This document shows, in pieces, positions 19,838 through 28,671 of a stretch of 64,000 nt of DNA. The notes beneath the pieces were generated by a model. The model was not told where the DNA came from and made no database searches. It worked only from the letters and a program-made list of their open reading frames with translations. The translations under genes were made by a program, and so were the position numbers. The stretch comes from Methylomonas methanica. Lineage in GTDB: Bacteria; Pseudomonadota; Gammaproteobacteria; Methylococcales; Methylomonadaceae. Position 1 is the stretch's first letter; each line of letters starts with the position of its first letter. The stretch lies in NCBI GenBank assembly GCA_001644045.1, contig LUUF01000076.1:1-64000 (forward strand), in the 5' to 3' direction.

Positions 19838-20551
19838 TTATTTCTTAAATTCGATCACTTTGCTGGAGGGATTTAGATTGAGTTCGTCGATGACGCAGTG
19901 CGGGCCGGCTTGCAGGATATAAGAAACCGCATCGGCAACATCGTCCGCCATTAGGGCCTGGCCGGATTGTTTGCCGGGTGCGAACGCCAATGTATCAAAA
20001 AAAGCGGTGTCGACCATGCCCGGATTGACTAAAGACACTCGCACCGAGCTTTTGCCGCACTCGTCGCGCAAGGCTTGGCTAAACCCGCGTAACGCAAATT
20101 TGCTGGCGCAATAGATGCTGCCGTTGCGGCTGCCTTTTAAAGCCGCTTCCGAACCGATATACACCAGGTTGGCATGCGGTTTTTGCTTCAGTTTCGGTAA
20201 CAGCGCCCGCGTCAGACAGGCCTGGGCGGTGAAATTCACCGTCATCAAGCTCTCGATTTGCGCGTAGGAAAATTGCTCCAAACCGCCGAATTGGCCGTAA
20301 CCGGCGGCGAATACCGCCGCATCCAGTGCCGGGAAATCGCTTTGCAGTTGCTTGGCAAATGGCGGCAGGTCGGTCAATTTTTCCAGATCCAGCTCGACGC
20401 CGATAAAATTAGGGTGAAGCTTGCTAAACCGCCGGCAGTCCCGGGACGTGCCGATAACCTTATGCCCTTGCGCCAGCAGTTGCTGCGCAATCGCCCGGCC
20501 GATACCGGAACTGGCGCCCGTCACCAGCACCGTGCGTTTTACAGTGTGCAT
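19838..20551 (-). CDS. Short-chain dehydrogenase/reductase
   Basis: 237 residues of the classical SDR fold. The cofactor motif is TGASSGIG near residues 11-18, with the basic TSRD after strand 2 suggesting NADP(H). The catalytic Ser precedes YCASK (Tyr/Lys). The PGMVDT motif after the active site is also typical. The substrate is unknown. Its start lies 13 bases inside the radical SAM gene upstream and it ends 6 bases before the channel gene. Confidence 0.87.
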   Translation of the reverse strand: MHTVKRTVLVTGASSGIGRAIAQQLLAQGHKVIGTSRDCRRFSKLHPNFIGVELDLEKLTDLPPFAKQLQSDFPALDAAVFAAGYGQFGGLEQFSYAQIESLMTVNFTAQACLTRALLPKLKQKPHANLVYIGSEAALKGSRNGSIYCASKFALRGFSQALRDECGKSSVRVSLVNPGMVDTAFFDTLAFAPGKQSGQALMADDVADAVSYILQAGPHCVIDELNLNPSSKVIEFKK

Positions 20552-21531
20552 GGGAAAAACGCGCTTTGCGGAATGTATTCCAGCAATATCTGCGTGCAGT
20601 CGGCCATCATCGCCTGTTCCAGGTCGGCGCGGTAAGACACCATGCCGGACGCGGTTTGTAGCGGACTGGCGAATAATTTTTCATCCGGGTACAGCTTATG
20701 GATTTTTTTGAAATATTGCTCCGGCAAACGAAACACCCCCAAGCTGACCGAGTGCAAGGCCTGCGCATCGATTGCCGCAAAGACTTGCTCGAACAAGGCC
20801 CGGTATTGCTGCCGATAGTCGTGCTGATAAATCAAGGGGTCGAAACGTAAACCGATCCGCCAGCCTTGCTGCTGCAATTTGGCGGCGGCTTCGATGCGCT
20901 TGGCCACATTCGGCGCCTTGGCTTCCACCTTATCGGCTACTGCATCCGGCGACAGGCTGAACGCCACAACACAGCGCGGCACCAACTCGCGGTTCAATAG
21001 ACTTCTGATCTGCGTGCTCTTGGTGCGCAACTCCAGCCAGGCGTTGGGTAATTCGGCAAACACCGGTAAAAATTGTGCGGCAAAGTCGGTGACCGGCTCG
21101 AACGCCAGGCTGTCGCAATCGTAACCGGAGAAAAAGTACACATCCTGGTCCGGCGTTTCCCGGCAGGTTTGGCGAATCTGTTCCTGAAAATCCTCGTAAT
21201 TCACAAACAGCACGTAATTGGCCGACTGGTACATGCCCTGCAAGAAGCAGTAACGGCAGTCGTACAAGCAATTCAGCATGTGCGAAAAATAATAATTGCG
21301 CTGGCCGCCGATGCCATAGCCAGCAGGCGCCGGCAACACGAACTTTTGATATTTTTCCGCCAAAATCAAAGCCGGATGCTGCTTCTGTAAACGAAAGTTT
21401 TGCGCCTTGGGATTAAACACCTCGCCGAAGCGCTCGCATGCCACCGTCCGCGCTTGCGGAAAACGCCGGCGAATCTCCGCTACGCGCGGATGCTGCTCGA
21501 TAGCGGATTCGATGTACAGGGTGTCTATCAT
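20539..21531 (-). CDS. Spore photoproduct lyase-like radical SAM protein
   Basis: 330 residues. The radical SAM cluster motif is CLYDCRYC (CX3CX2C), followed by FLQGMYQ, as in the SPL family that repairs the spore photoproduct thymine dimer in Bacillus. Homologues occur in non-spore-forming proteobacteria where the substrate is not settled; DNA repair is a family-based guess. First gene of a minus-strand run of five with overlaps or very small gaps down to dsbB. Confidence 0.85.
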   Translation of the reverse strand: MIDTLYIESAIEQHPRVAEIRRRFPQARTVACERFGEVFNPKAQNFRLQKQHPALILAEKYQKFVLPAPAGYGIGGQRNYYFSHMLNCLYDCRYCFLQGMYQSANYVLFVNYEDFQEQIRQTCRETPDQDVYFFSGYDCDSLAFEPVTDFAAQFLPVFAELPNAWLELRTKSTQIRSLLNRELVPRCVVAFSLSPDAVADKVEAKAPNVAKRIEAAAKLQQQGWRIGLRFDPLIYQHDYRQQYRALFEQVFAAIDAQALHSVSLGVFRLPEQYFKKIHKLYPDEKLFASPLQTASGMVSYRADLEQAMMADCTQILLEYIPQSAFFPCTL

Positions 21532-21941
21532 GATGGCTTAATGCGGCAAAAGGCGGTTGAGCATTATAAATGATTGCCGGCGACAGGGCGTGGCGACCGC
21601 GCTAGGTGGCGGCTTACGGCCCACAAAGCCGCAGATCGGGGCGGTGCGGCAACTTGACGCAATTGCCCACCGTAAATGCTCCGTTGCGGGTACGCTAAAT
21701 CCGTTATGATGGTCCCTGAAAAGCAATAACGTTTTTCAATTGGACCCAGTAGGAAAAAAGATACTTCCAATCAGCATGGATTTGCTTCAAGCCTCTTGTC
21801 GGCTAACTGGCAAAAGGTGCTGTGCCGGTGCTCTTTCACGACGAACTTAGACCTATAAGTTGCCGGTACAAAAAAATCTATTCTGTGATGACGTGTTTTT
21901 TAGGGCATTGGACCTATTAACCATCACACGAAATTTACTTA

Positions 21942-22298
21942 ATGAAATTATTTACAAAAGCAGTATTGAGCCTGTCATTGGCAGTGTCTTTGAATCTGAC
22001 CAGCGTTTGCGCATTCGCTGCCGAAGAAGCGCCGGCTGCCGCAGCCCAATCAGGTACCGCTGGCATTATCTCTCACATCGAAAAAGCGCTGGTTGAAGTC
22101 AGCAAAAGCGATTTCTCCGCTGCGCAGATTCATCTGAAAGCCGCCAGAGCCAGTTCCGAAGCGATTGCCGGCAACTCCGAAGCAGCGAAAAAAGCCCACG
22201 CTTCGCTGATGCAAGGACAAATTCAGTCTAAAGCCGGTAACGTCAGCAAAGCGACCGAAGAATTGACCAAGACAATCGAACTGTATAAAGCGCTGTAA
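21942..22298 (+). CDS. Small exported helical protein of unknown function
   Basis: 118 residues. A signal peptide (about 1-27, ending AFA-AEE) is followed by an Ala-rich linker and two or three amphipathic helices resembling one or two TPR-like hairpins (KAALVEVSKSDFSAA-type spacing, then GNVSKATEELTKTIELYKAL). Not recognised beyond that; it is reminiscent in size of small periplasmic metal-binding proteins but lacks their His residues. A clear terminator follows. The 400-base gap upstream holds no gene I can support. Confidence 0.7.
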   Translation: MKLFTKAVLSLSLAVSLNLTSVCAFAAEEAPAAAAQSGTAGIISHIEKALVEVSKSDFSAAQIHLKAARASSEAIAGNSEAAKKAHASLMQGQIQSKAGNVSKATEELTKTIELYKAL

Positions 22299-22310
22299 AG
22301 CTTGGATAGA

Positions 22311-22345
22311 GCTGGGCTGTTACGTTAAAGCCCAGCGATTTTTTA
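22311..22345 (+). terminator. Rho-independent terminator after the small exported protein
   Basis: Perfect 8-base stem GCTGGGCT/AGCCCAGC with a 10-base loop, followed by GATTTTTTAA. It lies 12 bases after the stop codon at 22298. Confidence 0.85.
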
Positions 22346-22602
22346 ACATCGCCGTTCCCCATCATCGCCTTAATCGGCAGTCATTTCAGCCTACCCTGCA
22401 AAATCCAGAACTACCGACCACCTATCAGGCTAATCGATCAAGATGGCCGTGCCCAAAACATAAAAGCCCCTTAGCTCCAGACAGCTTCTCCTGAAACCAA
22501 TGTTGCTGCAACGCTGTTGCGCAGTCATCACTTTCAATGCCATTAGTAGCCAGCCATTGCTACATTCGCCGCCTGTTCTCTGCATATAAGTCTATAAAAA
22601 TC

Positions 22603-22619
22603 AATTGCTTGAAGCAATT
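22603..22619. promoter_or_regulatory. 17-base palindrome upstream of the aryl-sulfate sulfotransferase gene
   Basis: AATTGCTTGAAGCAATT is a perfect palindrome around one central base, 153 bases before the ATG of the sulfotransferase gene, inside a 425-base gap without a supportable gene. Size and symmetry suit a dimeric regulator. It does not resemble the GTCAT half-sites before the GntR gene at 25930, so a different regulator is likely. Confidence 0.4.
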
Positions 22620-22771
22620 AAAGTCTAGGTCGTTCCGCTTGCGCACCCGAATCTTACAGATGGTATGGAAGTTGCTGAATGTACATGATTAACGCAGTGT
22701 TGATGGCATATGCATAGTTCCTCACTGCGCCACTTGGATTTTGCCGACTTTAATTGAGAGGAATAGGCTTC

Positions 22772-24190
22772 ATGCTTAAAAAACACCCCCATTTCGTCCT
22801 GCTAGCGCTGGTTTTGACCACGGCCACCGCGAATCTTGCCTTCGCGGCGCCGAGCATTTATCCCACGGGTGTCACCCGCTACGATCCAGGTAAAAGCTAT
22901 AACAGTTACGTGCTGTTTTCCGGCGCGGACAGAAAGACCCACCTGATCGATTTGAACGGTAACGAGGTGCATCAATGGGCGAATACCGGTCAACCGCCTC
23001 TATACCTTGACCCGCAATTAGTCAACGGTCAGCAAGGCCATGTTTTGTTGCAGTTTTCCGGCGCAACCGGTGGCGGTAACAATAGCAAAGAGCCACAATC
23101 GATAGGCGAAGTGGATTGGGACGGCAAGGTGGTCTGGCAGTGGGGCGGCGCCAAAGCCCAGGACTCCTATGCCGCGTCCGGCAACAGCAACGATAGCAAC
23201 GGTTACGGTACGGCCATCAGGCAGCATCATGACTGGCGCAGACTGCCCAACGGCAATACCGTGATTTTGATTAACTACGAAAAACCGGTAAAAGGCTTCA
23301 AGGCCGATAAATTGCTGGACGATGGCATTTACGAAGTCGACCCGAAAGGCCAGGTCGTCTGGAAATGGCATGCCTACGATCACTTAAACGAGTTTGGCTT
23401 TAGCAAGGCCTCGCTAAAATATTTGCATCAAACCCTGGGCAGGGGCAACGATAAAACCAAACCATTCGACTATCTGCATTTCAACAATATGTCCGTCGTC
23501 GGTCCCAACAAATGGTTCGATGCCGGCGATCAGCGCTTTCATCCCGATAATCTGCTAGTCGATTCGCGCGAAGCCAATTTCATCGCGATAATCGAGAAAA
23601 AGACCGGCAAAGTGGTCTGGCACATCGGCCCGGATTTTTCGCCGGCCAGTTTTGAGCACAAGGTGCCGCGACCGGTAGATCAGATCAGCGGCCAGCACGA
23701 TGCGCATATCATTCCTAAAGGCCTGCCCGGCGAAGGCAATTTACTGGTGTTCGACAACCAGGGCGCAGCCGGCTATCCGCCAGTCGCGTTGGGGGTGGGC
23801 GGTCAGCTCGGTTCGCGGGTGCTGGAGATCGATCCAAGCAAAAAGGAAATCGTCTGGCAGTATACCGGTGCCGATTCCGGTCGTCCCAATTACACGTTTT
23901 ATAGTTCCTATATCAGTAGTGCCCGACGTTTGCCGAACGGCAACACCCTGATCGACGAAGGCATGACCGGCCGTTTCTTGCAGGTAACCGCCAAGGGTGA
24001 AATCGTTTGGGAATATGTCAGCCCTTATTTTTCACAGCCGCGCGCCGACGATCCGCAGCAAATATCCAGCAACACCGTGTATCGTGCACAGCCGGTGCCG
24101 TACGATTGGGCGCCGGCCGGGACACCGCGCGCCGAGAAGCCGGTCAAAGCGCAGGACATCACCCAGTATCGCGTACCGGCCAATCCTTAA
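22772..24190 (+). CDS. Aryl-sulfate sulfotransferase, periplasmic
   Basis: 472 residues. The family moves sulfate from phenolic sulfate esters to other phenols without PAPS. A signal peptide ends near LAFA (about residue 24). The mature part has repeated blades of the form (E/D)xxxGxxVWxW (for example VDWDGKVVWQW and VDPKGQVVWKW), about six, fitting the ASST beta-propeller; QHHDWRRLPNGNT and GQHDAHIIP supply candidate active-site His. The ATG at 22772 follows GAGAGGAATAGG; an upstream GTG frame at 22754 is less likely. It opens the sulfur island and is followed after 56 bases by a sulfatase. Confidence 0.85.
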   Translation: MLKKHPHFVLLALVLTTATANLAFAAPSIYPTGVTRYDPGKSYNSYVLFSGADRKTHLIDLNGNEVHQWANTGQPPLYLDPQLVNGQQGHVLLQFSGATGGGNNSKEPQSIGEVDWDGKVVWQWGGAKAQDSYAASGNSNDSNGYGTAIRQHHDWRRLPNGNTVILINYEKPVKGFKADKLLDDGIYEVDPKGQVVWKWHAYDHLNEFGFSKASLKYLHQTLGRGNDKTKPFDYLHFNNMSVVGPNKWFDAGDQRFHPDNLLVDSREANFIAIIEKKTGKVVWHIGPDFSPASFEHKVPRPVDQISGQHDAHIIPKGLPGEGNLLVFDNQGAAGYPPVALGVGGQLGSRVLEIDPSKKEIVWQYTGADSGRPNYTFYSSYISSARRLPNGNTLIDEGMTGRFLQVTAKGEIVWEYVSPYFSQPRADDPQQISSNTVYRAQPVPYDWAPAGTPRAEKPVKAQDITQYRVPANP

Positions 24191-24246
24191 AATTAGCCGC
24201 GTATAGTTCGCAAACCGACACGTTGAACTTCACATTGGAATAAGCT

Positions 24247-25668
24247 TTGAGCTCATTTAATAACAATCGCCGCCGAGTGCTGAAAGGCCTCTCGGCGCTC
24301 TCGCTGGCATCATTAGCGACTAGCTGGAATTTTCCGTTTGCCGCCGATAAAAAAGGCCAACCCAATATCATTTTTATCCTTGCGGACGACTTGGGCTACG
24401 GCGATTTGAGCGTCTACGGCCAAACCGATTTTCAAACCCCGCAGCTTGATAGGCTTGCCCAACAAGGGCTGCGCTTTACCCAGGCTTACTCCAACTCGGC
24501 GGTCTGCTCGGCAACGCGCTTTGGTTTGATTACCGGCCGCTATCAATATCGTTTGCGTGGCGGTTTGGAAGAACCCATCGCCGGCGCGTCCGACACCATT
24601 GGCTTGCCGCCGGAACATCCGACCCTGCCTTCGTTGCTGAAGAAAAACGGTTACACCACGGCTTTATTCGGCAAATGGCATCTGGGTTCCCTGCCGAAAT
24701 TCGGACCGTTGAAAAGCGGCTACGATGTGTTTTTTGGTAACTATGGAGGCGCCATCGACTATTTCACACACAAATCCGGCAGCGGCGAGAATGCCAAGGA
24801 CGACTTGTTCGAAGGTGAGGTGCCGGTGCATCAGGTGGGTTATTACACCGATCTGCTTGCCGACCGCGCCGTCGATTACATCGGCAAACAGCAAACCGGC
24901 AAACCGTTTTTCCTGTCCTTGCATTTCACTGCGCCGCACTGGCCTTGGGAAGGGCCGCAAGACGAAGCGACTTCTCGGGAAATCAAAAGCTTGTTTCATT
25001 ATGACGGTGGCAATCTGGCGACCTACGCCAAGATGGTGACCACGCTGGATGCCGCGATTGGCCGGGTTTTGCAAAATCTGGAGCAACGCGGTCTGGATCA
25101 AAACACCATCGTGGTGTTCACCAGCGATAACGGCGGCGAGCGCTTCTCCAAGACCTGGCCGTTTTCCGGCCAAAAAACTGAGTTGCTCGATGGCGGCATC
25201 CGGGTGCCGGCGATCGTGCGCTGGCCGGAAAAAATCAAACCGGCCCAAGTCACCGAGCAAGTGGCGATCAGCATGGATTGGCTGCCCACGCTGGTGGCCG
25301 CCGCCGGCGGCACGCCGGATGCCGCCTATAGACCCGATGGCGACAATCTGTTGCCGGTGATTTTAGGCAGCGAAAATCCGCATCCGCGCACCCTATTCTG
25401 GCGCTACAAGGCCAACAAACAACGTGCCGTACGTCTGGGTAACTGGAAATATCTGAAAATCGCCGATAACGAATTTCTGTTCGATGTCGTCACCGATCAG
25501 CGCGAACGCGCCAATCTGGCCGAAAAAAATCCGGAAATTTTCACGCAGCTCAAACAGCAATGGGAAGCGTGGAATGCGTCGATGCTGCCCATCACGGACG
25601 ATGTGCGCACCCACGCCGTGGCCGGGAAAGTCCAGGCGGATCGTTATCGAGCCCTGGATGAAGACTAA
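24247..25668 (+). CDS. Tat-exported sulfatase (Cys-type)
   Basis: 473 residues of the type I sulfatase/alkaline phosphatase superfamily. Metal-binding DDLGYGD lies near residue 45; the formylglycine site is CSATR (C-x-A-x-R) followed by the LITGR box; GKWHLG and SDNGGE complete the active site. The N-terminus NNRRRVLKG plus a hydrophobic run is a twin-arginine signal. Start is a TTG at 24247 with GGAAT about 5 bases before; no later start keeps the Tat motif. Tat export fits a protein modified to formylglycine before crossing the membrane. No maturase gene is in the window. The substrate is probably an aryl or alkyl sulfate. Confidence 0.9.
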   Translation: MSSFNNNRRRVLKGLSALSLASLATSWNFPFAADKKGQPNIIFILADDLGYGDLSVYGQTDFQTPQLDRLAQQGLRFTQAYSNSAVCSATRFGLITGRYQYRLRGGLEEPIAGASDTIGLPPEHPTLPSLLKKNGYTTALFGKWHLGSLPKFGPLKSGYDVFFGNYGGAIDYFTHKSGSGENAKDDLFEGEVPVHQVGYYTDLLADRAVDYIGKQQTGKPFFLSLHFTAPHWPWEGPQDEATSREIKSLFHYDGGNLATYAKMVTTLDAAIGRVLQNLEQRGLDQNTIVVFTSDNGGERFSKTWPFSGQKTELLDGGIRVPAIVRWPEKIKPAQVTEQVAISMDWLPTLVAAAGGTPDAAYRPDGDNLLPVILGSENPHPRTLFWRYKANKQRAVRLGNWKYLKIADNEFLFDVVTDQRERANLAEKNPEIFTQLKQQWEAWNASMLPITDDVRTHAVAGKVQADRYRALDED

Positions 25669-25686
25669 AATTAAGGTTTTTTTGCT

Positions 25687-25722
25687 GTTGCCGGGCGCTA
25701 GTCTATATCGGCAACCTGCTTA
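25687..25722 (+). terminator. Probable terminator after the sulfatase gene
   Basis: Stem GTTGCCG/CGGCAAC (7 bases, 15-base loop) 19 bases after the sulfatase stop, followed by CTGCTTATTTT. The loop is large and the U-run interrupted, so termination may be partial. Confidence 0.45.
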
Positions 25723-25896
25723 TTTTCGGTCAATGCGCCAGCAACCGCTGTTTCCAGGCCAACACTTGGCAAAAAATCGCAGCTGCCAAGTTCGCTGACC
25801 GGCCTGACGCCAACTCACAGCTTATCTTATTAAATCATTCGCTTAGCAAAATATAGCTGGCGCTTTTTACGCGCTGGCATGTCATTTGCGTTTACG

Positions 25897-25926
25897 AGTC
25901 ATAACCCGTAATGACCAGTTATGACT
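25897..25926. promoter_or_regulatory. Probable operator of the GntR-family regulator
   Basis: Perfect 9-base inverted repeat AGTCATAAC / GTTATGACT, 12 bases apart, ending 3 bases before the regulator's ATG at 25930. A further ATGAC at 25911-25915 and a GTCAT at 25881-25885 give four GTCAT/ATGAC half-sites in 45 bases. No Shine-Dalgarno sequence is visible in front of the ATG, so the operator occupies the whole start region. Autoregulation and control of the downstream flavoprotein genes are likely. Confidence 0.65.
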
Positions 25927-25929
25927 TAG

Positions 25930-26667
25930 ATGCTTGCCGACAAAATTCACATCACACCGCCCGGTTCCTTATATGCCCGCATCCGCGACGAATTGCGGGC
26001 GCGCATCGTTGCCGGCGTCTATAAGCCGCACGCGCGCCTGCCTTCGGAAAGCGAGTTGATGAGCAATTATGGCGTTAGCCGTATCACCGTGCGCCAGGCC
26101 TTGGGCGAGCTGGAAAAGGAGGGTGTGTTGTTCAAGGTGGCCGGTAAAGGCATGTTCGTTTCCCTGCCCAAGCCGTTTCAATCCTTGGCCCGCTTGCAAG
26201 GGTTTGCCGAGGCGCTTTCGGAGCAAGGGCATGAAATCTACAACCATTTGGTTGGTATCAAACATCTGCCTGCTAGCTCCGCTGTGGCACAACGACTAGG
26301 TCTGGCGGAAGGCGCGCCGGTTACTGAACTAAGGCGGGTACGCCATCTGAATCGCCAGCCGGTATCGCTGGATGTGACTTATGTGGCCGCTCACCTCGGC
26401 AAGCGGTTGGCCCAGGAAAATCTGGCGACTCGCGACATCTTCCTGATTTTGGAAAACGATTACGCCATTGCATTGGGTTACGCCGATCTGAGCATAGACG
26501 CGATACAGGCCGATTCCGAACTGCCAGAGCTGCTGCAAATAGCGGACGGTGCGCCAGTGCTACGCATCGAACGTCTGACCCACACCAAGGACGGATCGCC
26601 GCTGGATTTCGAATACCTGTATTGCCGGGCGGATAACTTTCAACTACGCGCACGCATCGAGCGATAA
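25930..26667 (+). CDS. GntR/HutC-family transcriptional regulator with UTRA domain
   Basis: 245 residues. The N-terminal winged helix (about 10-80) has RIRDELRARIVAG, LPSESELM and GVSRITVRQALGELEKEG, the GntR signature; the C-terminal UTRA effector domain (about 95-240) has VTELRRVRHLNRQPVSL. The effector is unknown; position suggests an organosulfur compound or its breakdown product. It ends 2 bases before the AprA-like gene, so it is cotranscribed with that gene, and it has a strong inverted repeat immediately upstream of its start. Confidence 0.92.
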   Translation: MLADKIHITPPGSLYARIRDELRARIVAGVYKPHARLPSESELMSNYGVSRITVRQALGELEKEGVLFKVAGKGMFVSLPKPFQSLARLQGFAEALSEQGHEIYNHLVGIKHLPASSAVAQRLGLAEGAPVTELRRVRHLNRQPVSLDVTYVAAHLGKRLAQENLATRDIFLILENDYAIALGYADLSIDAIQADSELPELLQIADGAPVLRIERLTHTKDGSPLDFEYLYCRADNFQLRARIER

Positions 26668-26669
26668 AC

Positions 26670-28415
26670 ATGAATACCATCGAACACGCAGTAGACGTAC
26701 TGGTCATCGGCGGCGGCACGGCCGGGCCGATGGCGGCGGTAAAAGCCAAACAGGTCAATCCGAATTTAAAGGTCTTGCTGCTGGAAAAAGCCAACGTCAA
26801 ACGTAGCGGCGCCATCTCCATGGGTATGGACGGCCTGAACAACGCCGTCATACCGGGCCATGCCACGCCGGAACAGTACGTGCGGGAAATCACCGTCGCC
26901 AACGACGGTATTGTCAATCAGAAAACCGTGCTGGCCTACGCCCGCAACAGTTTTGCGATGATCGAGGAACTGGACCGCTGGGGCGTGAAGTTCGAAAAGG
27001 ACGAAACCGGCGATTACGCGGTGAAAAAGGTCCATCACATGGGCACTTACGTGTTGCCGATGCCGGAAGGCCACGACATTAAAAAGATTCTGTACCGGCA
27101 ATTGAAGCGCAACCGCGTCGAAATCACCAACCGCTTGGTCGCGACCCGCTTGATCGTTGGCCAGGAGGATGGCCGCATCGCCGGCGCTTTTGCGTTCGAT
27201 TGCCGCACCGCAGATTTTTATGTGATCAAGGCCAAATCAGTCGTGCTGGCCACCGGTGCCGCCGGCCGTTTGGGTCTGCCGGCGTCCGGCTATCTGTTCG
27301 GCACCTACGAAAACCCGACCAATGCCGGCGACGGTTACAGCATGGCTTACCATGCCGGTGCGGAACTGTCCGGCATCGAATGCTTCCAGATCAATCCGCT
27401 GATCAAGGATTACAACGGCCCGGCCTGCGCCTACGTCACCGGCCCGTTCGGCGGCTATACCGCCAACAGCAAAGGCCAGCGTTTTATCGAATGCGATTAC
27501 TGGTCCGGGCAGATGATGCAGGAGTTTTACCACGAACTGGAAAGCGGCAACGGCCCGGTGTTCCTGAAATTGGACCATCTGGCCGAGGAAACCATTAGCA
27601 GCATCGAAACCATATTACACGGTAACGAGCGCCCCAGCCGCGGCCGCTTCCATGCCGGGCGCGGCATCAACTACCGCGAACGCATGGTCGAGATGCACAT
27701 CTCGGAAATTGGCTTATGCAGCGGCCATTCTGCTTCCGGGGTTTGGGTGGACGAACACGCAGCCACCACCGTGCCGGGACTGTATGCGGCCGGCGACCTG
27801 GCATGCGTGCCGCACAACTACATGCTCGGCGCCTTTGTATATGGCGGATTTGCCGGCGAATCCGCGGCGCGCCATGCCAACGAGCACGGGCAGATCGAGG
27901 TCGATCCGGCGCAACTGGACGCCGAACGGCAACGGGTGTGGGCGCCTCTGCAACGCGAATCGGGATTGCCGCCGGCGCAAGTGGAATACAAGCTGCGGCG
28001 CATGGTCAACGATTACCTGCAACCGCCGAAAGTCACCCGCAAGATGGAAATCGGTCTGGAGCGCTTCGACAGCATCCGCGACGACCTGGAGGTGCTGCAT
28101 GCCAACAATCCCCACGAACTGATGCGGGCCATGGAAGTGCATGCGATCCGCGATTGCGCGGAAATGGCGGCCCGCGCCTCGCTGTACCGCACCGAAAGCC
28201 GCTGGGGGCTGTACCACGCCCGGGTCGATTACCCGGAGCGCAACGACGCCGACTGGCTGGTGCATGTGCAATTGCACAAAAATGCCGGCGGCGACATGGC
28301 CTGCTTTAAACGACCGTTGGAACCTTATGTCATCCCGGTCGACGACCAGGAAAAAACTGCCTACCAACGCTTACGCATCAGTTCAACCAACACCCCGGAG
28401 GCCGTGGCGCCATGA
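26670..28415 (+). CDS. AprA-like flavoprotein (fumarate reductase/APS reductase alpha family)
   Basis: 581 residues of the FAD-binding 2 superfamily. The dinucleotide site is VLVIGGGTAGPMAAVKA, followed by LLLEKANVKRSGA, closer to the alpha subunit of dissimilatory APS reductase than to SdhA. LATGAAGR and the second FAD motif GLYAAGDLA follow. An 82-residue two-cluster ferredoxin overlaps its end by 4 bases (ATGA), as AprB follows AprA. True APS reductases make or use adenylylsulfate; with a sulfatase, sulfotransferase and sulfonate importer around it, a role in assimilating sulfur is plausible, but the reaction is not proven. The AprA active-site Arg/Glu set needs an alignment. Confidence 0.8.
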   Translation: MNTIEHAVDVLVIGGGTAGPMAAVKAKQVNPNLKVLLLEKANVKRSGAISMGMDGLNNAVIPGHATPEQYVREITVANDGIVNQKTVLAYARNSFAMIEELDRWGVKFEKDETGDYAVKKVHHMGTYVLPMPEGHDIKKILYRQLKRNRVEITNRLVATRLIVGQEDGRIAGAFAFDCRTADFYVIKAKSVVLATGAAGRLGLPASGYLFGTYENPTNAGDGYSMAYHAGAELSGIECFQINPLIKDYNGPACAYVTGPFGGYTANSKGQRFIECDYWSGQMMQEFYHELESGNGPVFLKLDHLAEETISSIETILHGNERPSRGRFHAGRGINYRERMVEMHISEIGLCSGHSASGVWVDEHAATTVPGLYAAGDLACVPHNYMLGAFVYGGFAGESAARHANEHGQIEVDPAQLDAERQRVWAPLQRESGLPPAQVEYKLRRMVNDYLQPPKVTRKMEIGLERFDSIRDDLEVLHANNPHELMRAMEVHAIRDCAEMAARASLYRTESRWGLYHARVDYPERNDADWLVHVQLHKNAGGDMACFKRPLEPYVIPVDDQEKTAYQRLRISSTNTPEAVAP

Positions 28416-28660
28416 GCAAATCCTCATTCCCTACCGCGATTCAGCGCAGCAATGTGCCGGTCACTATCGACGAGAACAAATGCATCGCCGACAAGGGTTG
28501 CACGGTCTGCGTGGAAGCCTGCCCGCTCGATGTTCTGGCGATCAACCCGCTTACCGGCAAAGCCCAGATGACCTTCGACGAATGCTGGTATTGCCTGCCG
28601 TGCGAGAAGGATTGCCCAGCCGGAGCGGTGAGCGTGGAAATTCCGTATTTGCTGCGTTAG
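28412..28660 (+). CDS. AprB-like 2[4Fe-4S] ferredoxin
   Basis: 82 residues with two four-cysteine cluster motifs: CIADKGCTVCVEACP and CWYCLPCEKDCP. The first has an enlarged spacing (CX5CX2CX3C), seen in AprB, and the second is CX2CX2CX3C. It lacks the long C-terminal tail of dissimilatory AprB that wraps the alpha subunit, so it is a minimal form. ATG overlaps the stop of the flavoprotein gene; together they should form an electron-transferring heterodimer in the cytoplasm. Confidence 0.88.
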   Translation: MSKSSFPTAIQRSNVPVTIDENKCIADKGCTVCVEACPLDVLAINPLTGKAQMTFDECWYCLPCEKDCPAGAVSVEIPYLLR

Positions 28661-28671
28661 TTATCCGGAGA

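Noticed and set aside
21780..21941. Possible riboswitch before the small exported protein
   Set aside because: The stretch has stem-like pieces, but I could not match the conserved core of cyclic-di-GMP, cobalamin or other known riboswitches.
22346..22771. Small gene in the gap before the aryl-sulfate sulfotransferase
   Set aside because: Only very short frames such as a 12-codon one near 22679 are present, with no supporting signal.
27714..28367. Minus-strand frame of 217 codons opposite the AprA-like gene
   Set aside because: Shadow of the flavoprotein gene.
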